Part shown: positions 55,043-63,533 of the stretch, piece after piece
Layout of the letters: each line of letters begins with the position of its first letter
Position numbering within the stretch: position 1 is the first letter of the stretch
The notes under the pieces: generated by a model
Told to the model about the DNA's origin: nothing
What the model saw: the letters and a program-made list of their open reading frames with translations, nothing else
The model's database searches: none
Assembly: GCF_900455735.1 (NCBI RefSeq)
Contig: NZ_UAUI01000011.1
Span: forward strand, 682,001 to 746,000
DNA length: 64,000 nt
Source of the DNA: Rhodococcus wratislaviensis
Lineage (GTDB): Bacteria > Actinomycetota > Actinomycetes > Mycobacteriales > Mycobacteriaceae
Direction: 5' to 3'
Position numbers and translations under genes: made by a program

Positions 55043-56104
55043 CTATGCGTAGACCGCAAATGCCTTGTTGGAGTTGAAGACGTCGGTCACCACGAGGTCC
55101 GACCATTCCCGCCGCAGGCCGAGTTCCTCGACCGCACCGAGCATGCAGAACCAGTTGAGGATCTCGTGCTGGCCGGCGTCGACGACTTCTGCGCTGGTGT
55201 AGTTGCGCATCAGCGCGAAGTCGTCTTCGAGCAACGCCTTGTAGATGCGCATGTCGGCCTCGGTGTCGGGGCGCATATGCCACAGCTTGTCCGCCAGGAA
55301 GGCGTGGGACCAGCTGGAGGAGGCGACGAACGCCACCCTGAGGTCGCGGTCGCGGAAGTGCTGCGCGACCGCGCGACCCACTTGGAAACACCGCGCCGGT
55401 GTCGGGCCCGCCGGGTCGAGCACCTCCGACTCGATATCGGCGAATCTGGCCAATCCGCCCTTTCGCGCGATGGCGTGCTGCCCATAGCAATTGACGGTTA
55501 TCGGGATGAAGGGGTACGCCATCTCCGCACCGGCGTTCTCGTAGTCGAGGAATAACTGCGTGTTGAGGATGGCGTGCGGAAAATGCGCGCCGGCGCGTTT
55601 CTTGTACGAGTACGCCATGTCGAATCCGCGCTCGATCAGGCCGTCCGTGAGTTGCCTGGCTCCGGACACGTCGCCGCGCATCACGATCTCGAAGTCGTCA
55701 GGCTTGCCCCAGTAGTTCGGGCTGCCCCTCTCGTTCATCACCTCGAACGCGGGCACCTCGAGGTCGCCGTAGGCGAGCACGCAGAACGGGGGCACCACCT
55801 CCTCGCGGAAGTTCTCGTACTGGTCGTCACCCCACACCACGACGACGTCGGGGGCGAACTCGTCGACGGCTTCACGCACCCGAGTCAGATTCGACACCAG
55901 TTCCGCGCGATGTGCGGTTGCGGCGGCCGTTCCGCCGTCGTCCGACCATTCGCGGCGCATCCGGTCCGGCCAATGTGCCGGGTCCTTCTCCTCCGCCGGG
56001 ATATCCGGATCGGTGAGGGTCCATCGAAGCAGACCTGCCATGTGCTCGTCGGTTCCCGCCAACAGCGGGTAGTGCGTCATGCCGAGAGCGAGGAAGTCTC
56101 CCAT
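55043..56104 (-). CDS. LigB/DODA-type (class III) extradiol ring-cleavage dioxygenase
   Basis: The 353-residue protein belongs to the catalytic-subunit-B family of protocatechuate 4,5-dioxygenase. Landmarks are LALGMTHYPLL with a probable iron-ligand His near residue 10, DVVVVWGDDQYENF, FIPITVNCYGQHAIA and FVASSSWSHAFL. It would cleave a catecholic intermediate next to the hydroxyl pair using Fe(II). AAGGA lies seven bases before ATG 56104. It is downstream of iclR on the same strand (119-bp gap). No separate LigA-like small subunit is seen, so it may be a single-chain type. Confidence 0.88.
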   Translation of the reverse strand: MGDFLALGMTHYPLLAGTDEHMAGLLRWTLTDPDIPAEEKDPAHWPDRMRREWSDDGGTAAATAHRAELVSNLTRVREAVDEFAPDVVVVWGDDQYENFREEVVPPFCVLAYGDLEVPAFEVMNERGSPNYWGKPDDFEIVMRGDVSGARQLTDGLIERGFDMAYSYKKRAGAHFPHAILNTQLFLDYENAGAEMAYPFIPITVNCYGQHAIARKGGLARFADIESEVLDPAGPTPARCFQVGRAVAQHFRDRDLRVAFVASSSWSHAFLADKLWHMRPDTEADMRIYKALLEDDFALMRNYTSAEVVDAGQHEILNWFCMLGAVEELGLRREWSDLVVTDVFNSNKAFAVYA

Positions 56105-56223
56105 TGGCCGTCCTTTCTGAGGTGGCGCCTCGGCACCGTCACACGCGCCGGGCGTATCGCTCCCCATCGTGTGACGTGCGCGTGCTCCACGCACAGCAAG
56201 TTCCAGTGCCCGGAACGCGGTGA

Positions 56224-57039
56224 TCAGTCGTCGAACGGAAACAGATCTCCCCTACCCTGGGCGAGCATCTGGGTGGTGTCACTACAAATGCGGTGCGCAG
56301 TCAGCTTCACGGCGTTGATCACCGACTCCGAAACCTGCTTCGACGAGTCGAATTGAACGGCGACAGCACCCATCGGCCGGCCTTTGATCAGGACGGGCGC
56401 AGCGATGTTGCCCAGGCCGAGAACCACACCATCCTTCTGGACGGCAACTCCCGATACCCGCACCTGCTTCAATTCTTCGTGAATCCGGGCCGGGTCCGTG
56501 ATGGACTTCGGCGTGATTCCGACGAGGGGGCCGGACAGCAGTTCGGTGAGCTCGTCTTCACGCAGGTACGCCATCATCGCCCGGCCCATCGCGGACAGGT
56601 GCGCGGGGATCCGGGTGCCCACCTCCCCGATTGGCCGCGCGTGATCCACGGCGAAGAGCGCCTGCAGCACGACGACCTCGTTGCCCCGGAGAACGCCGAA
56701 ATGCACCGATTCCTTCGACCACGCCTGCAACTGGGCCAAGTGCGGCAACGCGACCTCGCGCATTCCGTCCACCGGCATAGAAGAAACCAACTGCAGCAGG
56801 CGGATACCGAGCCTGTACCCCGCACCGTGTTCCTCGATCACATCCAGCTCACCCAAACGCTGCAGCAAACGGTGGACCGTCGACTTGGGCAGACCCGTCT
56901 TCCTGCTGATCTGAGTCAGTGTCAGCACCCGATCACGCTCGTTGAACGCTCCGATGACCAAGAACGCTTTCGCCAGGATGGAGGGAGGCGTACTCTCCGC
57001 GCCACCGACGTCTTGCTTGTCTTCTGCCATGTGCACCAT
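56224..57039 (-). CDS. IclR-family transcriptional regulator
   Basis: The 271-residue regulator has an N-terminal winged helix (LTLTQISRKTGLPKSTVHRLLQRLGELDVIEE) and a C-terminal IclR effector domain (VHFGVLRGNEVVVLQA, RIPAHLSAMGRAMMAYL). GGAGG five bases before ATG 57039 supports the start. It is divergent from the decarboxylase-hydrolase operon and upstream of the extradiol dioxygenase. IclR proteins often activate aromatic catabolic operons upon binding a pathway intermediate, which suits this position. Confidence 0.9.
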   Translation of the reverse strand: MVHMAEDKQDVGGAESTPPSILAKAFLVIGAFNERDRVLTLTQISRKTGLPKSTVHRLLQRLGELDVIEEHGAGYRLGIRLLQLVSSMPVDGMREVALPHLAQLQAWSKESVHFGVLRGNEVVVLQALFAVDHARPIGEVGTRIPAHLSAMGRAMMAYLREDELTELLSGPLVGITPKSITDPARIHEELKQVRVSGVAVQKDGVVLGLGNIAAPVLIKGRPMGAVAVQFDSSKQVSESVINAVKLTAHRICSDTTQMLAQGRGDLFPFDD

Positions 57040-57137
57040 CCGGGCCTCCGCACCCTCCGCTCCGCCGACCCACGGGGAAACCCACTGTAACGGCGGTCAC
57101 AACGTGCCGGCATTCAGGGTACGGGTTTCACCGCCCG

Positions 57138-57154
57138 GTTCCAGCCCCCGGAAC
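57138..57154. promoter_or_regulatory. Candidate IclR operator GTTCC-N7-GGAAC
   Basis: Inverted arms GTTCC and GGAAC flank AGCCCCC midway between iclR and the divergent decarboxylase gene. A second, shorter dyad GTTC-CCTC-GAAC lies at 57188-57199. Confidence 0.4.
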
Positions 57155-57226
57155 AGCGGCCGCCGCCGTCTCGGGTGACCACCTAACGTTCCCTCGAACA
57201 ACAGGTTGCGCACGAAAGGAGACCTC

Positions 57227-58291
57227 GTGGTTCCACCCGGCACCATCGATGTGCATGCGCACTACTTCCCCCCGGGCGCTCCTCCTGCCGAGGTCATCGC
57301 AGGTTTTTCGCGAGCACCTCGATTGGTGGTCGACTCTCCGGCAGAGGGAAGGCTGGTTCGCGGGTCCGACAACTTCCGCGTCGTCCGGCGCCCACTCTGG
57401 GACGTACGGGCGCGTCTGGAGGACATGGATCGTGCCGGTATCGGGGTGCAGGCGATCTCTCCCGTTCCGGTCACACTGGCGTACGGTGCCCCGGCCGCAC
57501 CGTTCGCCGCGTACTGCCGGTGGATCAACGAGTCCGTCGCCGGCGCGGTGGCAGAAAGTAACGGCAGACTCATCGGCATCGGAACCGTCCCCCTCGGGTC
57601 ACCTCCCGGCTGCCTGGCCGAACTACGTTACCTTTCCGAGGTTTTGGGTCTTCGCGGCGTCGAGATCGGCACGCGAATCAATGGGACGGAGTTGGACGAC
57701 CCGGCGCTGGCGTACTTCTTCGACGCCGCCGACAGCCTCGGACTCGCGGTGCTCGTCCATCCCGTCGACGGCGGCGGCGGCGCGGTGCGCCGTTCCGGAT
57801 TCACCTACGACTTCGGACTGGGGATGCCGTCGGACACCGCGTTGGCGGCCACCGCGCTCGTCTTCGGCGGGGTTCTGGACCGCCATCGAGGACTGCGCAT
57901 CGCGATGGTCCACGGGTGCGGCACCTTCCCCTGGGCGTACCCGCGACTGCGCCTCGGCGCGCAGATTGCCGCCACCCACCTCCCCGAGGAGCTGGACCAC
58001 CTCGTATCGCGGCTGTATGCAGACACCTTGGTGTTCGATGCGGCCCACCTGCCGGCATTGGTGCACCGCTTCGGCTCGAACAGGGTGCTGCTCGGTAGCG
58101 ATCACCCATTCATCCCGGGTGAACCCGAAGGTGGACTGGCGGACTTGGACTCTGCGGCACAGTACCTGCCGCCCGGAACGGTACCGAGAATCCTGCGCGA
58201 CAACGCACTCGAATTCCTCGGACTGTCCTCGGGCGCGCTCGTCACCGATCACTTCTCACCGATAAAGGAAGATCACTATGGCACTCACTGA
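57227..58291 (+). CDS. ACMSD-like amidohydrolase (probable ring-fission-product decarboxylase)
   Basis: This 354-residue amidohydrolase-2 family protein has metal ligands His10 and His12 (DVHAHYF), His178 (HPVDGG), His229 (VHGCG) and Asp292 (GSDHPF). This set closely matches alpha-amino-beta-carboxymuconate semialdehyde decarboxylase. Non-oxidative decarboxylation of a carboxylated ring or ring-fission product is therefore the likely reaction. AAGGAGA before GTG 57227 fixes the start. It overlaps the next gene, a C-C hydrolase, by 14 bases, implying consecutive steps. Confidence 0.87.
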   Translation: MVPPGTIDVHAHYFPPGAPPAEVIAGFSRAPRLVVDSPAEGRLVRGSDNFRVVRRPLWDVRARLEDMDRAGIGVQAISPVPVTLAYGAPAAPFAAYCRWINESVAGAVAESNGRLIGIGTVPLGSPPGCLAELRYLSEVLGLRGVEIGTRINGTELDDPALAYFFDAADSLGLAVLVHPVDGGGGAVRRSGFTYDFGLGMPSDTALAATALVFGGVLDRHRGLRIAMVHGCGTFPWAYPRLRLGAQIAATHLPEELDHLVSRLYADTLVFDAAHLPALVHRFGSNRVLLGSDHPFIPGEPEGGLADLDSAAQYLPPGTVPRILRDNALEFLGLSSGALVTDHFSPIKEDHYGTH

Positions 58292-59261
58292 TGAAAATCT
58301 CGTCGACGTTCCCGGGCTCGCCAGCCGGTGGGTCCGACTGGCGAACGGCGCTCGCGCGCATTACATGACTGCCGGCACGTCCGGCCCCGCCGTGATCCTG
58401 CTCCACGGCGGCCTACCCGGGTCGTCGGGTCTCGCGGGATGGCGCTTCATGGCTCCTTACCTCGGCGAGAACGGTTTTCGCGTCTACTGCCCCGACATGC
58501 CGGGCTTCGGCCTGTCGGACACGCGGGAGGAGTACTGGCCGGACGGCATGGAGTCCTTCGTCGACTTCATCGACCAGTTCGCCACCGCGCTGTGCCTCGA
58601 CGAGTTCCACCTCGCGGGCAATTCCATGGGTTGCATGAACACGGTCAACTACACCGTCGCACACCCGGACAAGGTCAAGAGCTTCATCCTGATCGCGGGA
58701 GACGTCGGCGACGTGGTCCCGGAACATTTGACACCGCCGGCGGGCGAGTTCCGTCTCACCGCCTACGACGGCACACGCGAGGGAATGCGCACGATGATGG
58801 AGGCGATCATCCACCGCGGCGAGGCGATCAGTGAGGATCTGATCGACATGCGTTACCTCTCGGCGAGGGACCGGATGGACGCGCACGCGAAGTTCTGGCC
58901 CACTCTGTTGCAATACCGCCGGATCACCGACTGGACAGACGAGAATCGCGCCGCCCGTCTGGCCACCAAGGGGCGTCTGGACCGGTTGAGCACTCCGGGG
59001 CTCTACCTGTACGGCCGCCAGGACATCCTGACTCCGGTCGAGTGGGGATACGTCCAGGAAGACCACCTGCCCAATGTCCAGTTCTTCTACCCCGACGAGT
59101 GCGGCCACCAGGGTCAGACCGACCGGCCCGATCTGTTCAACCCGGTCTTCCTGGAGTTCTTCCGGGACGGCAAGGTCTCCGGAGATCTCGCCGATGCCGC
59201 CGGCGTCTCCGACCGTCGCCCCGAACTGCCGTTGATCGATCGCTCCCTGGTCCCTGCCTGA
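58278..59261 (+). CDS. Meta-cleavage-product C-C hydrolase (alpha/beta-hydrolase)
   Basis: The 327-residue hydrolase resembles meta-cleavage-product hydrolases such as BphD/CmtE-like enzymes. It has the oxyanion HGGLPGSSG (43-51), the nucleophile elbow GNSMG with Ser116, an acid Asp in YGRQDILTP (about 254) and His in ECGHQGQTD (about 277). It would hydrolyse the carbon-carbon bond of a dienoate ring-fission product to release a short acid. Its 14-bp overlap with the decarboxylase suggests decarboxylation first, then hydrolysis. Confidence 0.88.
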   Translation: MALTDENLVDVPGLASRWVRLANGARAHYMTAGTSGPAVILLHGGLPGSSGLAGWRFMAPYLGENGFRVYCPDMPGFGLSDTREEYWPDGMESFVDFIDQFATALCLDEFHLAGNSMGCMNTVNYTVAHPDKVKSFILIAGDVGDVVPEHLTPPAGEFRLTAYDGTREGMRTMMEAIIHRGEAISEDLIDMRYLSARDRMDAHAKFWPTLLQYRRITDWTDENRAARLATKGRLDRLSTPGLYLYGRQDILTPVEWGYVQEDHLPNVQFFYPDECGHQGQTDRPDLFNPVFLEFFRDGKVSGDLADAAGVSDRRPELPLIDRSLVPA

Positions 59262-59271
59262 CTTCTCCACC

Positions 59272-59318
59272 GACGGCCGGCTCCGAATCTCAGGATTCGG
59301 TGTCGGCCTTTCGGCCGT
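59272..59318 (+). terminator. Tandem hairpins after C-C hydrolase
   Basis: CCGAATC-TCAG-GATTCGG (59283-59300), flanked by GCCG/CGGC, is followed directly by GGCC-TTTC-GGCC-GTTT. The pair probably ends or attenuates the decarboxylase-hydrolase transcript. Confidence 0.6.
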
Positions 59319-59350
59319 TTCACCCCCTCGCGAAACCTAGGACGTGTTCG

Positions 59351-60595
59351 ATGTCTGTGCCGCACACTGCTTCGACCGGAAAGTCACCAACCCCCACGAC
59401 GGAGGCGCGGGAACCCGGTCGTCGTGACCGGACCTGGCTTTCAGTCTGCGCGGCAATGTTCGTGGTGGCGTGGGGAGGTAATCAGTTCACGCCGTTGCTG
59501 ACCATGTACCGGGCGGAGCGCGGGTACAGCGAACTCGCCGTAAACACGCTGCTGTTCGCGTATGTGATCGGCTTGATACCTTCGCTTCTGCTCGCCCATC
59601 GACTCGCCGAGCGGTGGGGCCCCCGGGCTCCCCTGGTCCTCGCCGTGCCCGCGAGCGCACTGGGTTCGATCCTGGTCGCGGCTGGGTCGCACAACCCCGT
59701 TCTGATGTTCGCCGGGCGAATGTCGACCGGCGTGGCACTGGGCATCGGGATGGTGGTCGGCGGGCTGGCGCTCGACTCGCTGACGAACACACCCGGCCGC
59801 GCTCCACGAGCGTCGGCGATGAGTCTGACCAGCGGATTCGCCGTGGGCGCCGGCGCCGCGGGCGCCCTCGCCCAGTGGGCACCCGCGCCGACCACTGCGC
59901 CTTATGCCCTGCACGTGATCCTCTGCGCTGCCGGTGCGGTGCTGGTCGTGCGATTCACACCGAAGACAGCACGCACACCGGCGGTACCGCCGGGCAGGGC
60001 GCCGGCGCGAACACCACTCCCCGGCGCATTTCATCTCCTGGTGATCCCCGCGGCTCCGTGGATCTTCGGCGCGCTGGGTATCGCCTACGCGGTCCTCCCG
60101 TCCATCGTCGCGCCCCAACTGAACGGCTTCGCCACTGCTTTCTCCGGACTGCTATGTCTCCTCAGTCTGGGTTTGGGCTTCCTCGCGCAGCGGCTGGTCG
60201 GGACCGCCGAACGGCGAACGGGTCCGGCGCGGACGACAGGAGTGGCACTCGTTGTAACCGGCACGCTCGCGGCCGCCGGCGCCGCCGCAACCGAGGCGCT
60301 CTGGCTGGCCGTGGTCGCCGCATCAGTGCTGGGGATCGGCTACGGGTTGACGTTGGTCGGTTGCCTGCGCGACTGTGAGCGATTGGCTCCGCCCGGCAGG
60401 TTGGGGACCATGACCGGGCGGGTCTACTGCCTCGGCTACCTGGGGTTCGGATTGCCGACCGCGATCGCTTGGCTGCACAGTTCGTTCGCGATCGGCACGG
60501 CGGCGACATTGTTGTGTGTGGCCGCGGCGGCTGTCGTAACCAACGCTGGAGGAGCGGCCGTACTGCGCATCGTGCGACGAGTGCATCCGGGCTGA
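59351..60595 (+). CDS. MFS transporter (12-helix), probable aromatic/organic acid carrier
   Basis: The 414-residue polytopic protein starts with a 30-residue hydrophilic tail, then helices including VCAAMFVVAWGGNQFTPLL, and the MFS loop HRLAERWGPRAPLVL. The ATG at 59351 is supported by family-like sequence from there on; the open frame from 59042 is spurious. There is no strong ribosome site (only AGGAC). It lies between the hydrolase and ferredoxin reductase on the same strand, so it may import the aromatic substrate or export an intermediate. Confidence 0.85.
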   Translation: MSVPHTASTGKSPTPTTEAREPGRRDRTWLSVCAAMFVVAWGGNQFTPLLTMYRAERGYSELAVNTLLFAYVIGLIPSLLLAHRLAERWGPRAPLVLAVPASALGSILVAAGSHNPVLMFAGRMSTGVALGIGMVVGGLALDSLTNTPGRAPRASAMSLTSGFAVGAGAAGALAQWAPAPTTAPYALHVILCAAGAVLVVRFTPKTARTPAVPPGRAPARTPLPGAFHLLVIPAAPWIFGALGIAYAVLPSIVAPQLNGFATAFSGLLCLLSLGLGFLAQRLVGTAERRTGPARTTGVALVVTGTLAAAGAAATEALWLAVVAASVLGIGYGLTLVGCLRDCERLAPPGRLGTMTGRVYCLGYLGFGLPTAIAWLHSSFAIGTAATLLCVAAAAVVTNAGGAAVLRIVRRVHPG

Positions 60596-60667
60596 TCTGC
60601 ACTCTGAGGTGTTCCAGCGGCCGGAACTACGCACCACGCGGGCGCGCGACGTCGCTACGTTTCGACT

Positions 60668-61864
60668 ATGTCCTTCCTGATCGTCGGCGCCTCGGTTGCA
60701 GGCACCAGAACAGCAATCGCTCTGCGGCAGCGCGGTTTCGCCGGGCGCATCGTGCTCCTCGAGAGCGAGGAGCACTGGCCGTACGACAAGCCCCCGCTGT
60801 CCAAGGATCTTCTGGCCGAGGGAGATGTTCCGGACGTGCCGCGCCTCCTCACCCCCGACCTCGCAGCAGAGTTCGACCTCGACGTCCGGTTGGGCGTGCG
60901 CGCCACCCGCCTGGACCCGGCACGGCGGGTGGTGCTCACCCACACCGGCGAGCAGTTCTCCTACGTGCAATTGGTGATCGCGACCGGCGCCTACGCGCGC
61001 ACGCTGCCGATTCCCGACGCTCCGGCCGGGGTTCACACGCTGCGCACGCTCGACGACGCGACGGCCCTCCGAGAAGCACTCGCCGCCGGGCCACGCGTCG
61101 CCGTGGTGGGGGCCGGATTCATCGGCGCCGAATTCGCCTCCGCGGCGCGAGGCCGGGGACTCGACGTCACCCTGATCGAGGCACTCGATGTCCCGATGAG
61201 TCACATCTTCGGCGACGAGGTCGGTCATGAGATCTCCTCGATCCACACCCGGGGCGGGGCAAAGCTCGTCACCGGAGCGCGGGTCGAGCGTTTCCTCGGC
61301 AGCGAGCGGGTCGAAGGGGTCGCCCTCGCCGACGGAACTGAAGTACCCGCCGACCTCGTCGTCGTCGGCGTCGGCGCAGTACCGAATACGCAGTGGCTCG
61401 GGGGAAGTGGGCTTCCCATCGACGGCGGGGTGCAGTGCACCGACCGCTTCGAGGTCGAAGGCTTCCCGTCGATCTTCGCCATAGGCGACCTCGCTCTGCG
61501 TCGGCATCCGCTGTTGGGTGTGACTGCTCGGATCGAGCACTGGACCAGTGCCGGTGAGCAAGCCGACGCCGTCGCGGCGATCGTCACCGGTGCCGAGCCC
61601 CCTGCACCGCAGCTTCCGTACGTGTGGTCCGACCAGTACGGCGCCCGGATCCAGATCGTCGGGATGCCCTCGCTCGGCGTACTCGCCCATCGTGAGGGGT
61701 CGATGTCGGAGGGCCGGTTCCGCGCCGTCTACACCGACGCCGACCACAAGCCGATCGCCCAGGTCAGCGTCAACGACGCCCGAGTCGTCGCCGCATTTCG
61801 CAAGAACCACCGTCGCGGCGGGAATCTCGAGGACCTCGTTGGCCAACAAACCCCCGCCCGATAA
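60668..61864 (+). CDS. Ferredoxin reductase (FAD/NADH), ring-hydroxylating dioxygenase system
   Basis: This 398-residue BphA4/putidaredoxin-reductase-type flavoprotein has the FAD motif IVGASVAGTRTA at the N-terminus, the NADH motif VVGAGFIGAEFA near residue 145, and the FAD-contacting FAIGDLALRRHP near 275. It passes electrons from NADH to a ferredoxin for the Rieske dioxygenase just downstream, and perhaps for the P450, since no other reductase is in the window. Next gene starts 11 bp later. Confidence 0.92.
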   Translation: MSFLIVGASVAGTRTAIALRQRGFAGRIVLLESEEHWPYDKPPLSKDLLAEGDVPDVPRLLTPDLAAEFDLDVRLGVRATRLDPARRVVLTHTGEQFSYVQLVIATGAYARTLPIPDAPAGVHTLRTLDDATALREALAAGPRVAVVGAGFIGAEFASAARGRGLDVTLIEALDVPMSHIFGDEVGHEISSIHTRGGAKLVTGARVERFLGSERVEGVALADGTEVPADLVVVGVGAVPNTQWLGGSGLPIDGGVQCTDRFEVEGFPSIFAIGDLALRRHPLLGVTARIEHWTSAGEQADAVAAIVTGAEPPAPQLPYVWSDQYGARIQIVGMPSLGVLAHREGSMSEGRFRAVYTDADHKPIAQVSVNDARVVAAFRKNHRRGGNLEDLVGQQTPAR

Positions 61865-61875
61865 GGAAGGCACCC

Positions 61876-62163
61876 ATGCGTCAGATCCAGCATTTCAGAG
61901 GCGGCCCGGACAAGATCCTGCACATCGAGACCGAGGGCTGCAAGGTCAACGTGATCATCGGGACCCACGACCTGAGCAAAGAGGTCTTCACGACCGTCGA
62001 GATCCTGCCCGCCGAACCCGACGACGACGGAAGGAACTGGATGACAATCGGCCCCACCGCCGTTCTGGTCGTTCCGGCCACCGGCTCCGATCCCGACAGT
62101 TGGCTCTTCCGAGACCTCGCCGCAGCCAACCCGACACCTCATCAGAACGGATCATCCTCATGA
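61876..62163 (+). CDS. Small conserved-looking protein of dioxygenase operon, unknown
   Basis: This 95-residue soluble protein is not recognised. It has a beta-rich look (KILHIETEGCKVNVIIG, VFTTVEILPAE, NWMTIGPTAVLVVPA), one Cys and no cluster motif. AAGGA lies upstream of its ATG, and its stop overlaps the dioxygenase alpha start as ATGA, so it is surely translated with the operon. Its location between reductase and oxygenase suggests an accessory or assembly role, but the sequence gives no proof. Confidence 0.75.
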   Translation: MRQIQHFRGGPDKILHIETEGCKVNVIIGTHDLSKEVFTTVEILPAEPDDDGRNWMTIGPTAVLVVPATGSDPDSWLFRDLAAANPTPHQNGSSS

Positions 62164-63473
62164 CCGCAGAGCAATTCATCATCGACGACCGCGAGAACAA
62201 CCTCTTCCGGGTCAACCGTGAAGCCTTCACCTCTGAAGACGTGTTGCAGCGCGAGCGAAAAGAGATCTTCGGCAAGACGTGGCTCTACGTCGGACACGAG
62301 TCCGAAATTCCCGGCAAGAACGACTTCCAGACCCGGGACGTCGGCGGCCGGCCGGTGATCTTCAACCGCGACCGCCACGGTGACGTCCGGGTGCTGCTCA
62401 ACACCTGCCTGCACCGCGGGTCCTCCGTCTGCCGGCACAGCTCCGGCAACGCCAAGATCTTCACCTGCTTCTACCACGGCTGGGCGTACCGGAATTCGGG
62501 CGAGTTGGTCAACGTGCCCGGCAACGAGGACTACAAGAGCGAGCCGGCGGCCGTGTACAAGGGTCTGCAGTCCCCTGCACAGGTGGACTCCTACCGCGGG
62601 CTCTACTTCGTGAACTTCGATCCCGACGCACCGGATCTGCTGACGTTCCTCGGTGAAGCCCGCTACTTCATCGATCTGGCAGCCGATCAGTCCCCCGAAG
62701 GCGTCGCCATCCTGGAGGGAACGCACAAGTATTCGCTGAAGGCCAACTGGAAGCTCCTCGTCGAGAACAGCATCGACGGATACCACGCCAAGTCCGTCCA
62801 CCACACCTACTTCGAGATGATGATGGAGCTCGGCGCCACACCCCCGATGCTCGGCAAGGACACCGTCAACGGTGTCGCGCCGGCCGGTATGGGCACCGAG
62901 TTCCCGAACGGGCATGCCACACTGATGTATCCGGCCAACGGACTCCCGCTGGCGACCGACAGCGTCAAGCAGACCCTCGCCGGCCTTCGATCACAGGCCG
63001 AGCAGGCGTTCGGTGAGAACTACGCCAACGCGATGTTCGGTCTCGCACGAAACTCGGTGTTCTTTCCCAGCCTCATCCTGATCGACCTCAGCTTCGGACT
63101 GACGCTGCGCACGTTCTACCCGGTCAGCGCATCGGAAACCCTCGTCACCGGCTGGCAGATCATCCCCAAGGGCGTCGACGAGGAGTTCGTCAAATATCGC
63201 ATCAACAACGCGCTCACGTTCTGGGGACCGGCGGGGCTCGCAACCCCGGACGACGTCGAGGCGCTCGAGCAGGCCCAGAAGGGGTTCGGCGCACGCGGCG
63301 AAGTCGGCTGGTCCGACGTGTCGAAGGGAATGGGCAAGCCCGTCCCGGCGGCCAACGACGAACTGCAGATGCGGTCGTGGTGGCGAGAATGGAACAGGCG
63401 CATCACCGGAGAACAGCTCCCCACCGAGGGAACGTCCTTCGTCCCCTTCGACAAACAGGGTGTCGATGCCTGA
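62160..63473 (+). CDS. Rieske ring-hydroxylating dioxygenase, alpha subunit
   Basis: The 437-residue catalytic subunit has Rieske ligands Cys83-x-His85 and Cys103-x2-His106 (NTCLHRGSSVCRH, TCFYHGW) and mononuclear iron ligands in ENSIDGYHAKSVHH (His209 and His214, with bridging Asp206). It inserts both atoms of O2 into an aromatic ring to give a cis-diol. Layout resembles aromatic-acid (benzoate/cumate-like) dioxygenases; the substrate is not certain. Translationally coupled to the upstream small gene by ATGA. Confidence 0.94.
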   Translation: MTAEQFIIDDRENNLFRVNREAFTSEDVLQRERKEIFGKTWLYVGHESEIPGKNDFQTRDVGGRPVIFNRDRHGDVRVLLNTCLHRGSSVCRHSSGNAKIFTCFYHGWAYRNSGELVNVPGNEDYKSEPAAVYKGLQSPAQVDSYRGLYFVNFDPDAPDLLTFLGEARYFIDLAADQSPEGVAILEGTHKYSLKANWKLLVENSIDGYHAKSVHHTYFEMMMELGATPPMLGKDTVNGVAPAGMGTEFPNGHATLMYPANGLPLATDSVKQTLAGLRSQAEQAFGENYANAMFGLARNSVFFPSLILIDLSFGLTLRTFYPVSASETLVTGWQIIPKGVDEEFVKYRINNALTFWGPAGLATPDDVEALEQAQKGFGARGEVGWSDVSKGMGKPVPAANDELQMRSWWREWNRRITGEQLPTEGTSFVPFDKQGVDA

Positions 63474-63533
63474 CCTCGCTGGATCACACCGCATCATCCA
63501 CAACGCAGCTCGTCATCGCAGAAGGACATCCCT

